From positions 144,507,081 through 144,571,080 of the forward strand of contig CP092865.1 in the NCBI GenBank assembly GCA_030710605.1: a DNA stretch of 64,000 nt. Direction: 5' to 3'. Within the stretch, counting starts at the first letter, position 1. Every line of letters begins with the position of its first letter. Both the position numbers and the translations under genes were made by a program. Below the pieces are notes generated by a model. That model saw only the letters and a list, made by a program, of their open reading frames with translations, did no database searches and had not been told where the DNA came from. The DNA is from Cordylochernes scorpioides. Its lineage: Eukaryota > Arthropoda > Arachnida > Pseudoscorpiones > Chernetidae. Positions 42,475 through 53,509 of this stretch are shown here, piece after piece.

Positions 42475-42730
42475 AGACAAGGGTCGCCTCTCCCGTCAAA
42501 ACCAGACGACATCTATTGACCGTCGCCGCAAACTAGCGGCCTCGGGTCGGTGACAAAGTTCGGCAAAAATTTCCATCTATATTTCAGCCATAGATTTGGC
42601 CTAACCACTTCGCCAGCTAAACCTTTGTCACCGACCCGAGGCCGCTAGTTTGCGGCGACGGTCAATAGATGGCTTCTGGTTTTTGACGTCTATTTTAACG
42701 GGAGAGGCGACCCATGTCTCTTTAGATCAA
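42471..42730. repeat. GC-rich foldback element
   Basis: Perfect 48-bp inverted arms (42511-42558 and 42623-42670) with GACCGTCGCCGCAAACTAGC inside, extended outward by GGTCGCCTCTCCCGT/ACGGGAGAGGCGACC. A 64-base loop. GC content is far above the surroundings. It sits at the 5' edge of the LINE fragment at 42474. Decayed relatives at 4895, 45190, 45360, 45890 and about 50230. Confidence 0.85.
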
Positions 42731-43044
42731 TATCCTCCCGGCAAAATTCCATCTATATTTCATCCATATGTAAGTATAGGCCAGATTATTGTCTCTATCA
42801 GTCTTTGTTTCATCAAACCATTAATACCGACAGCTAATCTCCTCCGAGTTGATGAATAACAAGAAGTATAAGGACAAAGGTAAGTTTTTTAATTAAACCC
42901 TCATTGCCACAAGCTTTCCTACTTCACAGTTCATTGACATCGAGACTAAAATAACACCTCCTGATTGTGCAACTTGAATGTCGCTGATGGTTCACTGCCA
43001 TCTATCAAAACCTACAATCATGGACAAAACTTAAGGCAGTTGTA

Positions 43045-43195
43045 CACAGGGTAGGCAGGAATACAGAGATGATCTAAAACAATGGACTGGACGACACACC
43101 TACGAGGAGATGAAGAGGATGGCGGAGGGAGATATGGAGAGACCATGTGGCCTACCCTCAGTAGATGAAGGTATTGAAGGAGGAGGAAAAAGATG
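43045..43195 (+). pseudogene. RTE-like LINE C-terminal fragment
   Basis: Encodes YRDDLKQWTGRHTYEEMKRM followed by AEGDMERPCGLPS in one frame, the tail segment of the same LINE as 41893-42474, then a GAAGGAGGAGG 3' end. Confidence 0.7.
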
Positions 43196-43655
43196 ATTGG
43201 TTAGGCAAACATATATACACTCGGGCAGAACCCAAGTCTTTATCGAATACGAAAATGAAAAATGCTGAGAGATTTCAATTGAGACATCTCCAACAATGGA
43301 AACTATCATTCACATTATGCTATGGTTAGGAGAATAGGGAATATTCTAGAATTGATAAAAAGAAGAAGAAAAAACCTACCAGCGCATTCTTATCTGGCGT
43401 TGGCTATCTTTGTTCAGTTTTCTCAGTTAGCATTACATGAGACACTCTGGTCAAACGATAAATACATCTACCTGGGAATTAGAGACAAGAAATAGCAATA
43501 TAAATAATTTATATAAAATAAATAATCCTTTCTATGGAGGTTGGTAGAGAAATGGTCTGAATTGTCGATTTTTTCAATAGCCATGACCCAGCTTCAAATC
43601 CCACTTTGGACACTTTTTTATTATAAATATATTTGCTTTAATGATACTCGATTCT
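43196..43655. other. Unremarkable DNA
   Basis: No frame, RNA or repeat recognised. Confidence 0.35.
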
Positions 43656-43659
43656 TGTA

Positions 43660-43825
43660 AGAGTCCAACCTCACAAGCGAGTGCAAAGTAATCAAACGGG
43701 GCTCTGTTACAGTTGTAAGTACAAGAGTCGAATTGTTATCTACATGTGATGAACTAACAGTAAAAGCAGTCGCTAACTACCCACCATGATTATCATGGCC
43801 TGTACCACGTGTACTAGGGATAAGC
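43660..43825. repeat. Single arm of 13.5-kb foldback family
   Basis: CAAACGGGGCTCTGTTACAG, TAAGTACAAGAGTCGAATTG, CAGTAAAAGCAGTCGC and CATGATTATCATGGCCTGTA match one arm of 13541-13990. Confidence 0.65.
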
Positions 43826-44554
43826 AAAAAAAAAAAAAAAGCAAGCAAGAAATCTTATAAGGGATAATATTCCTTTTAAAAAAATGAAATCGTGATTTTA
43901 AATAGAAATATATTTACAATGTAATCACAGATATTCTAAAACTGATTCAATTTTTGATTATGCGGAAATCAATATTTGCTCTATCCATAGAAACAATAAT
44001 TTTAATACTAAATTGAAGTTTATTCCTAAATCTTAATAAATAATTATCATAGAATCATTTATACTTATGACCACTAAGAAAAGTGGTTGATCAATTATTG
44101 CGATACATTGAGAATAGTTCTCTTAAATTCCGGCAGATGGCAGTAGGGCAGCCATATTGTACCAACTCTCCACACACCAATGGATCAATTCATATTTATA
44201 TAGATGGGCAGATAATTCAGTATAAATTGAAAAAAACATCAATGACTACATTATTAGACAATCATTTAAATTCTACGAAAAAAATTAGAAAACCCCACCT
44301 TCAAGGAAGCCACAAACTACAAATGCGGAAAAAGGAAAATAAGAAATTTAAAACCTAGACAAATTCTCCATCAATTAAGCCAGAATGACGAAAAGTGAAA
44401 AAAAAGGAAAAATAAACCCACCTTGAATATCAAACAAGCCAGAACAAAACCTTCTCAAGAACAATATCCCCAAGGACCTGAGGACCCAACGACATCAATA
44501 TAAATTATAATTGTAAATGGACAAACCCTGTACATCCCCCACAGTATATTGTAA
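43826..44554. other. AT-rich DNA, nothing recognised
   Basis: A 91-codon lysine-rich frame at 44083-44358 has no motif. Confidence 0.35.
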
Positions 44555-44560
44555 ATATGA

Positions 44561-44985
44561 TGATCTAGGTTGCTCTTTTTGAGCGGCACCTAATAAAGTT
44601 ATTTGTAACTTGGAAATTGAAAAAAAGTCGGCTGAACGAGTGGGTAACACCCTCGATTCCCGACAGTCATGAACCGGGATCTAATTCCGTGTTAATATTT
44701 TGTTTAATATGTGAATAACCTTCACATATTATTCATTGTTACAAATATCATAAACTAGGTTGATCTTGTTGAGCGGTACCTAATAAAGTGATTTTGGAAC
44801 CGAAATTGAAAAAGAGTCGGTGGACGAGTTGGTTAAAACCCTCGATTCCCGACAACCATGAACCGGGATCGAACCCCGTATTGTACACTTTTTTTCTGTA
44901 ATGCACCTGTTCATATTTTTCATTGCTAAATACATAAGCTAGGTTTCTCTTTCTGAGCAGTACCTAGTAAAGTTATTTTGGAACA
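44561..44985 (+). mobile_element. tRNA-derived SINE, tandem units
   Basis: One partial and two full SINE heads: AGTCGGCTGAACGAGTGGG at about 44626 and AGTCGGTGGACGAGTTGG at about 44815, about 189 bp apart, each with GATTCCCGACA, GAACCGGGATC and the body GAGCGGTACCTAATAAAG. The partial tail precedes at 44565, so this is a head-to-tail array. Matches 16808-16968 and 49477-49900. Confidence 0.8.
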
Positions 44986-45184
44986 GTTTCTTTTCTCCTT
45001 AAATCTACTCTTGGTTATATAGAAATGAAAGCATAATAGTATAATGGATGGGTGTGACCCTAAAATCTGCATTTGTGGATAACACCAGGGCATTAAAATC
45101 AAAAGAATAATATTAGATATATGACCAAAAGATAAGTTTCTAGATGAGAAGTTACTTTTAATGAGGTAAATATAGATTAAAATT

Positions 45185-45400
45185 GATCGATAAAAATAAA
45201 GTCACCTCTCCCATCAAATGGAATCTTCACAATCTGCCAAAAAAGGTGTTTATCTGAAAGAGTGGCTAGGCCAAATCTATGGCCAGAATATAGATTGAGA
45301 TTTTGCCTGGAGAATATTGATCTATAAAAATAAATTTCGGCTTTCCCGTCAATTAGTTTTAACCTCTATTTTGACGGGAAAGGCGACTTTTATTTATATA
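45185..45400. repeat. Relative of the GC-rich foldback
   Basis: Has TCACCTCTCCCATCAAATGG at the left, CTTTCCCGTCAATTAG at about 45349 and its inverse TTTTGACGGGAAAGGCGAC at about 45372. Much decayed. Confidence 0.55.
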
Positions 45401-46546
45401 TTGGTATTCGTGCATCTGTTGAAGAAAAGAGAGATTGCCGAGTTTAAAAGTTTAAAATTATAACATTGCCAAAAATATTCGCGATAAATTTATTTTACTA
45501 TATATTGTGACAGCCAAGCTTTCACTTAACAAGGCTCTACGAAGGGTCCAATTATTATTAGACGAGAGAGAGGCAAGAGAGACTGATTACCTATGAACAC
45601 ATATTTATAAAGCACATTACATAATAGTCTTATGATCTTATTAAAAACTCTGCTAGGTAAAGATCATATACCCTCTATATATTTATTAATATAGATGGAA
45701 ATTTGACCGAGACACCCAGTTAAAAACCTCTTTGGAAATTTTATAATTCCGCACGGTTCTATCAAATAAAAAGCATAACTGGACCGACGAGGGCCATTAG
45801 CACGAAAGCATGATCTCTAGGTGGGCTTTCTGAAATTTCCAAAGAAATGAAATGTTCTGAACTGTTGTGGCTTTGTCATCGACCTGAGTTTGCTAGTGTT
45901 TGTGGAGAGGGTCAATAGATCGGGATTGGTTTTAGCATTTGTTTTGATGGAAGAGATGACCCTTCTTTTTATAGATTTATTGATTGTAAATCAGCCTCTT
46001 TTGCCTTTCGTTTCAGTTAGATCCACCGAAGAGCCTTTGCTCGAACACTTGCCAAGGTAGACTGAAATAAACTAATAGCAAATTATTTGCGTAGTTTTGA
46101 TTATAAAATCTAGGCACTTTCAATTATATTCCTAAAAGCGATATGTTGATTCGCGCGTCTCATAGTGTTCTTCCTTGTTCCCGGTTTCAGGGAGAAAGAC
46201 AAAAAGCGAGCGTTTCGTATGCCTATAATCTTAACAAGATTTATAACTTTTTTTCTGATTCATTGGCCGATGAAATCTTTGCCTACTTGTATACTACAAT
46301 CTCTAAAGTTCAGTAGAAATGTAGAGAATATCTTTAATAAAGGAAAAATAATATGACTAGAAGAGACATGCAGTGATTGTTATGTATTTCCACCAAGACT
46401 GTTTATAACCGATTATATATTTACCTATAATTCTTAAGGGTTTTTGACTGTTTCTTTCTTGGTCTCTGGGATAAGTCCATGTACGACTAGATGACTTAAT
46501 AAAAATATTTTTTTGTTGTTGAAGGAATGGTGATTTTTTTCTGATT
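45401..46546. other. Mixed DNA, no recognised gene
   Basis: GTCATCGACCTGAGTTTGCTAG and GAGAGGGTCAATAGATCGG near 45870-45930 are more foldback fragments. Frames at 46165 and 46357 show no domain. Confidence 0.4.
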
Positions 46547-46715
46547 TTGTTGCTCCATGGAAAGGGTGCCATTGCCCCGTTAGTCAGCCACATTTCAGAG
46601 TTCCCTGTTCACGGTTACTGTAGCAGCTCGGGGCTCACGACACCGTACTACAGGGCAGTCCCTTACTTGTGCTGTTTCTCCAGCCCGCCACGTAGAGGAG
46701 GACTTCTGGGCAGGT
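46547..46715 (+). repeat. Dispersed repeat, copy 2
   Basis: Shares TGCCATTGCCCCGTTAGTC, CAGAGTTCCCTGTTCACGG and CCACGTAGAGGAG-like words with 11194-11350, roughly 85-90% alike by eye. Confidence 0.7.
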
Positions 46716-47188
46716 GTTGTAGGAATTGATTCAGGTATATTGAGCCTAGTGTCAAACTGTCTGAAGCAGATAGCTGACCCATGGTTTTCTGTGTTAGAGC
46801 CAGATAGAATTTGTTTCACGCCATGATCTAATAATAATATTATGGAATTCATTTAGTCTAATATCAATGTCTTAAGTACTTTTTCCACTCGTGTGTAGCC
46901 GAACTAGAGGATGGAGTAAACAATTCGTTGCAGGTGGCGTGTAAACAGAAAATGTGTTCGAGGAAGTTATATGATCAAAATAGAATGATAGGAAATAAAT
47001 TATCGAAAGAGAGAGTGTAAAAGACATGAGGATTTGTAGGAATAGGAGGGAAGAGGAAAAATGTAAACCCCGCGCATGTTTAACCCGCTAATTAAAGGAC
47101 AAACAATGGCCTGGAAAGCGGAAAGTCAAGACAGTTATAAGGAAATTTTGGTGGCTCTTTTGTCGTTTCCTTCACAGTTAGTCTGCGG
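46716..47188. other. Unremarkable DNA
   Basis: No recognised feature. Confidence 0.35.
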
Positions 47189-47189
47189 G

Positions 47190-47650
47190 GTCGTGTCCCT
47201 GCACCCAGTACTTTGGTGACTTCTGGTAGGGATTGTTGGTGTATCCCTGCACCCAGGTCTTTGGTGACTTCTGGTAGGGATTGTTGGTGTATCCCTGGAC
47301 CTAGGTCTTTGGTGAATTCTGGTAGGATTGTTGGTGTATCCCTGCACCTAGGTCTTTGGTGACTTCTGGTAGGGATTGTTGGTGTATCCCTGCACCCAGG
47401 TCTTTGGTGACTTCTGGTAGGGATTGTTGGCGTGTCTCTGCACCCGGGTCTTTGGTGACTTCTGGTAGGGATTGTTGGCGTGTCTCTGCACCCGGGTCTT
47501 TGGTGACTTCTGGTAGGATTGTTGGTGTGTCCCTACACCCAGGTCTTTGGTGACTTCTGGTAGGGATTGTTGGCGTGTCTCTGCACCCGGGTATTTGGTG
47601 ACTTCTGACAGAAATTGTTGATGTAGCTCTGCACCTGGGTCTTTGTAAGA
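47190..47650. repeat. 48-bp minisatellite, about 9-10 units
   Basis: The unit GGTCTTTGGTGACTTCTGG, TAGGGATTGTTGG, TGTATCCCTGCACCCA has a 48-bp period, with a few 47-bp units. Because 48 is a multiple of three, frames stay open on both strands, giving 16-residue repeats such as RPGCRDTPTIPTRSHQ. The 47-bp units break each frame, so I read it as a noncoding minisatellite. Confidence 0.85.
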
Positions 47651-48339
47651 ATGGGATAGACATGTTAATGACTTATGTTAAGTATTTTTGGTGCATTCGT
47701 GCAAAAGGAATTTCGAGAAATATTCTGCGGATACATATAAGAAATTAGTGTCCTACCTCAAAGAATATTGTTGCAGTGTTCTAGTAGGGAGCTGGCTGCG
47801 ATTGGTTATAAACTTGTGTGCTGAAGCGAAGGACAGCAACAGGAATATAGTTGGTTGAAGACAGCCATCCAAATTCGATTGGTATTACAAAAGATTGCAT
47901 ACGATATTTTCATACAATTAAAAAATAGTTATATATTAATTGTTTCTATTATAACATATATCAACTGATTTGACCTAAAATACTTTTAGCAGAATAATGT
48001 TTTTTTTTTAAATACATAAATCCCTTTCTTTTAAGTTATCAGTTAGGCAGAATTCCGATATGTTTGTGGTTTTATGTTTAAAAGAAATTATGACCTCTAT
48101 ATCCTCCAAAAATTTATATTTTTTGAGAAAGAAAATTAAAAGCGCAGAAAACGCTGGTGTATAAAAATATATTTTAAATTGCAGGTTTGTATGCTTTTCT
48201 GTTTTTTTTTTTCTAATATATGAACGTGTCAACAATATTTGACGTTTCTGGATGAAGATTTACACCCAATTATTGAGATAAGTTTGGAAGGAGTAGATTC
48301 TCAAATCTGGAATATGCAAATTACCGGATTATCGGTCAA
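47651..48339. other. AT-rich DNA, nothing recognised
   Basis: A 75-codon minus frame (48008-48235) lacks motifs. Confidence 0.35.
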
Positions 48340-48510
48340 TTTACAACACAACAACAACAAAAGGCCTTTATTGAGGACCTCTCGTCCTATATAGGATTCG
48401 CCAGTTTACAGAGTAAGAGAAGAGAACTAAGAATACAGAGAGAAACCTATAAGTGGTAGGTATAGTATAGTATTTTCTACACTGTGACTATTAACAACAG
48501 CAACAACAAG
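48340..48510 (-). repeat. LINE/SINE 3' tails
   Basis: ACAACAACAACAAAAGGCC (about 48349) is the inverted TTG tail with CTTTATTGAGGACC; a second CAACAGCAACAACAAGCC tail is at about 48494. Each marks a separate 3' end. Confidence 0.55.
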
Positions 48511-48609
48511 CCTTTTACTGGAATCAAAGGATTATCGGTCAATTTGTATATTTAGGAGTTTAAAAAATAGCTATGAAAATATTGTAATGATGCAATAGCG
48601 GGCGATCTG

Positions 48610-48840
48610 TCATAAGAAATATAAACTAATAAAGATCCGTATGCTAATTTTTGAAAACAAACAAATTTCTACTGTCACTACAACAATGATAATACTGTAA
48701 TGAAACTGGCTAAACCGTTGGGAAGGTTCACAACTAATGTACCAGGCCCTTCCATTATTCTATCATTGCAGTAAGGGCAGTAGAAATTTGTTTTAATTCA
48801 AAAAGAATCATACGCATCGAAAAATAGTTTATAAAATATT
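48610..48840. mobile_element. MITE copy, decayed
   Basis: CAAATTTCTACTGTCACTAC, ACTGGCTAAACCGTTGGG and GCAGTAAGGGCAGTAGAAAT; both outer arms have ATACG-type ends. Confidence 0.6.
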
Positions 48841-49250
48841 GTTTTGAAAATAAAGCAATTCATATTTAATTCATTAGATAATAAAAGACATAATATAGAC
48901 CCATTTTATAGTTTAATATTTTCAAAACATTTCGTACAAATTTTTGTTTAAATAATTTTTTTTTTCAAATGTGTCAATAGATACATATATTTTTACATTT
49001 ATCTCTTAATGATTTATTGATGAATTATATTTTATGTTCTTAATACAAATATTTTAAAATATAGGATAGACCTCATTATTTTTTTCTCCTTTAATATTTT
49101 AAAATATTTAACTTATTCTGATTGTAAATTTTTATATATATATTTTTTGCTTGCACAATTTCCCCCACCTACTTTGTATTTTTAAAATTATTTTAACTGT
49201 GATATTATAACACTATGCGGCGCTGATTTTGTGTATACAAAAATGTAATG
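48841..49250. other. Very AT-rich DNA
   Basis: Nothing recognised. Confidence 0.35.
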
Positions 49251-49476
49251 CCTTGATAAAGTTTGGCGTTCAGCCAACCGAAATATTGGCAAATAAATAT
49301 TTTATTAAATACAATATATGCCTTTTTACTCTCTAATAAAATATTGTATTACTGATTTTTCTAACTCCACTATTAATTTTGCTACTAATATAATAAATCT
49401 GAAATAGTATTTTTTCTTGAAATAAAGAGTTGTGCTGAAGTTATCCATTGGTAGGTCTTTAATATAACGCATACAA

Positions 49477-49905
49477 GCCGGTGGACCAGTAGGTAACACC
49501 CTCGATTCCCGACAGTCATGAACCGGGATTGAATCCCGCGTTAACCTTTTGTTTAGTATATGTGAATAACCTTCATATATTATTCATGTGGTGTATTTAG
49601 GTTGATTTAAAAGTAGAAATATATTTTATTTATTTAAATGACTTTTATTATATTACACCGTATTAGATGCAAGATTGAGAATTACAAGTTAACAATCGAA
49701 TTATATGATGATAAATTATATGTTATGATATATATACAATTTGTCGCAGAATCTGTGGATTTAATATTATTATTATATTAATACATTATATACAATATTA
49801 TATTATATAATTAAAATATAAATATACGACAATTCATTGTTTCAATTATCATAAACTAGGTTGCTCTTGTTGAGCGGTACCTATTGAAGTGATTTTGAAC
49901 CGGTC
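49477..49905 (+). mobile_element. SINE interrupted by AT-rich insert
   Basis: The head (GTAGGTAACACCCTCGATTC, GAACCGGGATTGAATCCCG) and hairpin (GTGAATAACCTTCATATATT) end at about 49589. The SINE body resumes at about 49836 with CATTGTTTCAATTATCATAA and GTTGAGCGGTACCTATTG. The 250-bp insert is flanked by ATTCAT on both sides. Confidence 0.7.
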
Positions 49906-50311
49906 TTCAATATACAGTCAGCTAACACATTGATGTGGTCTAACAACCCGATACGCGTATATCGTTTGGTTTTTCCTTGATATTTCAAGAATGGAGTATA
50001 TAAGCTTATTTATGACAACAAACCTTTATTAAAACAATTATGGTTAGCCGACCATCACTCACATAGAACCCTGGCGAAGCCGGGTCATTTTTGTTTAAGA
50101 AAGAAAGTTCATTTCTCTTGTATAAATAGACAAAAAACTATGATAATCTTTTGATCGTTCTCAGCTAACTGAACTAGCGGCACATTCTGAATTTGCCAAA
50201 GAAGGTATTGTGTATTTTTTTTTTGTCACTGAACGGTGTCTTCTAGTTTGCAAAGAGAAATTTTCAATAGATCAATATCCTCCCGTTAAAATATAGCAAT
50301 ATAAAGTATAG

Positions 50312-50975
50312 ATGTAGCTGTTGTTGCTTATTCCTCAAGTTGTTTAAACGATCTCCAGCATTGTGTCAGCTTTTCTATTATAGTCCTGGGGTTTTCCCAG
50401 ATGTCTTTTTGGAGGATTTGATACAATTTAATAGATATAAAATGAAAGGATTTAAAAGCACGAATGTTTATTTTATACATAATACAAACTTCTACTGCCC
50501 TTACTGCGATGAAAAAATATATTGGGAGGGCTTGGCTCATCAGTGGTGAACCCTCCCAGCGGTTTCGCCAATTTAATCCACCAGACCGCTTCTCAGAGCT
50601 CTAATACTGTATTGGACGATTCTGCTTATATACGCAGCACTGAAGGAGGGTGGAATCTCAGAAATGGTTTTCAAGAAAACTATGGACATAAGCTTATAGG
50701 ACAGTAGAATTACATTCAAATATCAGTAATCGCAGATTCAAATCGCAGTAAGGGCAGTAGAAGTTTGTATTATGTATAAAAAGAAACATTCGTGCTTTTA
50801 AATCCTTTCATTTTATATGTTTAGATGGCGCGTTATTGCTTTGTGTTAATTCAGTGGATGTTCAGAACTGGCTGGTTGGGAATCGCATTTGGGGAATTTC
50901 GGGAATGTTTTGATTTTTCAATTAAATTTGAGCATTCTAAGATGTCCTGTTCGTAATCTTGAAATCGCCATTTGT
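50312..50975 (-). pseudogene. LINE 3' end split by MITE
   Basis: 50312-50433 (GTTTAAACGATCTCCAGCAT, GGAGGATTTGATACAATTTA) and 50865-50975 (GATGTTCAGAACTGGCTGG, CTAAGATGTCCTGTTCG) are continuous in the homologue at 38878-39195. The two halves are separated exactly by the MITE. Confidence 0.8.
50434..50856. mobile_element. MITE inserted into LINE
   Basis: The arms AAATGAAAGGATTTAAAAGC and GCTTTTAAATCCTTTCATTT are perfect complements, then AAACTTCTACTGCCCTTACTG and complement. The right edge is GATGGCGCGTTATTGC. Flanks AATTTAATAGAT and AATTCAGTGGAT are probable diverged target duplications. Confidence 0.8.
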
Positions 50976-51560
50976 AAAGTATATATATATATGTGGTATA
51001 TTTAATATATACGCTGTGTAAATATGGTAAAACATTTGATATTAAATTATAAAAGCAAATTTCTTATTAAAAAAAATCATATTTAACAGTGCAATATTAT
51101 TCGAGAGTATCTAGCTATATTGATCTATAAGTGTAGAGCATGTTTTCAAAATATTAAAAATAATATAAGAAAAATATTTGTATAAAAATAGTTAGCGATA
51201 AATATAAACAATAATATTATTGTAATCTCATACAATCATTATTTATTTATCCTATTGAAAACATATTAAATTGTATAAATTTTACATATTTAAACAATAA
51301 AATTCATTAATTATTCACATCAACACTCTACCTTGATATATCAGACGATTATTTTGGCGGCAATCTGGCTTCTTTAATTCTTACTATTGTCCATAGATGG
51401 CGGTAGCTAAAATAGCCGTCTTTATCTGGCAACTTTTTGACCAAATTTCTACCATTCGAAATAGAATCTTGTTTATAAACTTTCTCAACATATATTTTTG
51501 ATATACATTTATATGGTTAAAAATTGAAGAACAAACAATAAAATGATCATTTTTTTATTA
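50976..51560. other. AT-rich DNA, nothing recognised
   Basis: No motif seen. Confidence 0.35.
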
Positions 51561-51599
51561 CAAAAAGTTTATTAATATTCTTCCATGCTTTTACACTTT

Positions 51600-51695
51600 A
51601 ATAAAATCAAAAAGGAATCTAGGGCTAGGTTTCTTTTTAAAATAAACTTTATCAAAAGAAATCTTGCCCTAAATTCCATATTGATTTTGTCAAAA
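51600..51695. repeat. Small foldback
   Basis: GGAATCTAGGGCTAGGTTTC and GAAATCTTGCCCTAAATTCC pair with few mismatches. Overlapping frames on both strands follow from the symmetry. Related words (AAACCTAGCCTTGAATTGC) occur at 11116. Confidence 0.6.
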
Positions 51696-51759
51696 TTTTT
51701 ATTAAAGAAAATTTGCATATATATATCATATATTGAGCTAGTAATATGTAAATACAAAA

Positions 51760-52130
51760 CGAAGAAAAATATGAAGGCTTATTTTTATAAAAATGCTAAT
51801 GTCTGTAAAATAATATATATACATAAATCCCACACAAAAGTTTGGTATAATATATATTTGAACAAAGTTTGATCTATCAATATTTTTTTTTATTCAGAAA
51901 TTCAATATAATAATTTTATTTCTCAAATTTTGGATATCAGTGTATATTTTAGAATTTATTTAATCAACTTAATATATATATAAAGCTATTGGGCAAATTT
52001 TTAAATTGTTTTATAACTAAATTAAATACACTTTACGCAATTTGAATAAAAACATATTAGAATATACCTCTTTCTATCTTATAAACCTCTTAAACTACTT
52101 TGCGCCACTATAAATATCTATAAATCAGTC
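51760..52130. other. AT-rich DNA, nothing recognised
   Basis: Nothing recognised. Confidence 0.35.
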
Positions 52131-52343
52131 TTAGTATATCTTAAGATGTGAACGTATTTATTGATGACGTCAGTACGACTAGTCAACAATTATCAAACAA
52201 GAACAACTATCTACAGCTAGAGAATATTGAACCAGCAAGCTAAGGAACGTTTATGATGATTTCACAAATACATCGTAATAATCTGTATTAAATGTTTTCC
52301 TTTAATAATTAAGTAATAAAATATAAATTATTTCTTTACCACA
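52130..52343 (-). mobile_element. Solo LTR, family 1
   Basis: TTATTGATGACGTCAGTACG, CTATCTACAGCTAGAGAATA and a terminal TTTCTTTACCACA match the LTRs at 988 and 24722. The 5' limit is unclear. Confidence 0.6.
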
Positions 52344-52390
52344 ATATTTAACATCAGCATGCCCCACATGCGATAAATAAATTTGATTAT

Positions 52391-52538
52391 AATTTTACAC
52401 ATATAAATTTACTGGCAATGCGCTTCTTTTAAATATCATCAAATATTATCTCTACAGACCTTACGTAAGGTCTGTAGAGATAATATTTGATGATATTTAA
52501 AAGTAAATTTATTGCCAGTAAATTTATATGTGTAAAAT
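52391..52538. repeat. Spacerless 148-bp palindrome
   Basis: The centre of symmetry falls between 52464 and 52465 (TTAC|GTAA). The inner 39-bp arms (52426-52464 and 52465-52503) are perfect. After a short mismatched patch the arms continue for about 29 bp (AATTTTACACATATAAATTT, then ACTGGCAAT). Confidence 0.92.
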
Positions 52539-52539
52539 T

Positions 52540-53385
52540 TTAACGATAGATGGCAATTAAATTTAATTTACTAATATAAATTTGATTATATCTTACCAAA
52601 TTTTAGGATTCTATATAAAAGATACAATGTCTAAATTTTCAAGATTTTTTGGTACATCTAGCACGTTGAGTTCTATTGATAAATTACTAAATTTTTGCTA
52701 TCTTTTAAAAATACCTCACAATTTGAATAAATAAATATTTAAACAATTTTTAATAATCTTATATTTATATTTTTCCCGTCGCTTTTCGACTTTCTGTTGA
52801 ATAAATTCATAGATAGAAAAGCTGAAACCAAAATGACTGAATTTATAAGAGCTTTATCGGTGTAGATGATCCATTCATTTGGTCTCTATCCGTTCCATTC
52901 TATATATATCCAGATAAATAATGGATGAATAGATGATTATTTGTTGTTGTCGTGTCTAATGAAGAGCCGTTTTCCTCTTCATTGGAAAATAGGTGACGTT
53001 GCCATGTTAGTCACCTTGGACCAGAATTTGGTCAAATATTCCAAAGGTCCAGGGGGGACTGACGATTTGACAATTAAAATAATTTTATTGACATCTCGTC
53101 ATTATATACACTCAAAGAGAGTTATTGTTGTTTTTTGATGATTGACAGACATCTCCTTTAAATGTATTATTTATTATTCATACACTACAATAAGAAAACA
53201 CAATAAAAACAAAAGATAATAGTGGCTATATATATTTTTAATCAAGTTTTGTTCGTCACCTTTTAACAACAACAACTTTTTTATATTAGGTTATCATCAT
53301 ATCCAATCTCACAGAATCTACTTATATATTTGCCTTATTCTGTCTGTTTTGTCTGTTTGAAGCTCACGGATGGGATTTTTCATAA
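52540..53385. other. Mixed DNA with LINE tail fragment
   Basis: GTTGTTGTCGTGTCTAATGA at about 52942 is the inverted 3' tail of the 12684-type LINE. GACAATTAAAATAATTTTATTG at about 53070 is shared with 34848. No gene. Confidence 0.4.
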
Positions 53386-53456
53386 CCATCGGTGGTTCAG
53401 TGGTAGAATGCTCGCCTGCCACGCGGGCGGCCCGGGTTCGATTCCCGGCCGATGCA
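53386..53456 (+). tRNA. tRNA-Gly(GCC), first pair mismatched
   Basis: From position 2 on this is a standard cytoplasmic tRNA-Gly(GCC): GGTGGTTCAGTGGTAGAATG D-arm, CTCGCCTGCCACGCGGG anticodon arm with GCC, and CCCGGGTTCGATTCCCGG T-arm, then discriminator A and a T-run (53457 on) as polymerase III terminator. The acceptor reads CCATCGG against CCGATGC, so the first pair is C-C instead of G-C. Both internal promoter boxes are intact. It could be a working gene with a mismatch or a very young pseudogene. Confidence 0.9.
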
Positions 53457-53509
53457 TTTTTTTTTTTTTACAATTTCTAAAACTCATTTATATATTATAC
53501 AAGAATGAC

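Noticed and set aside
50040-50090. Helitron 3' hairpin (CCCTGGCGAAGCCGGG)
   Set aside because: Hairpin-like, but no CTAG end, no matching body and no opposite end.
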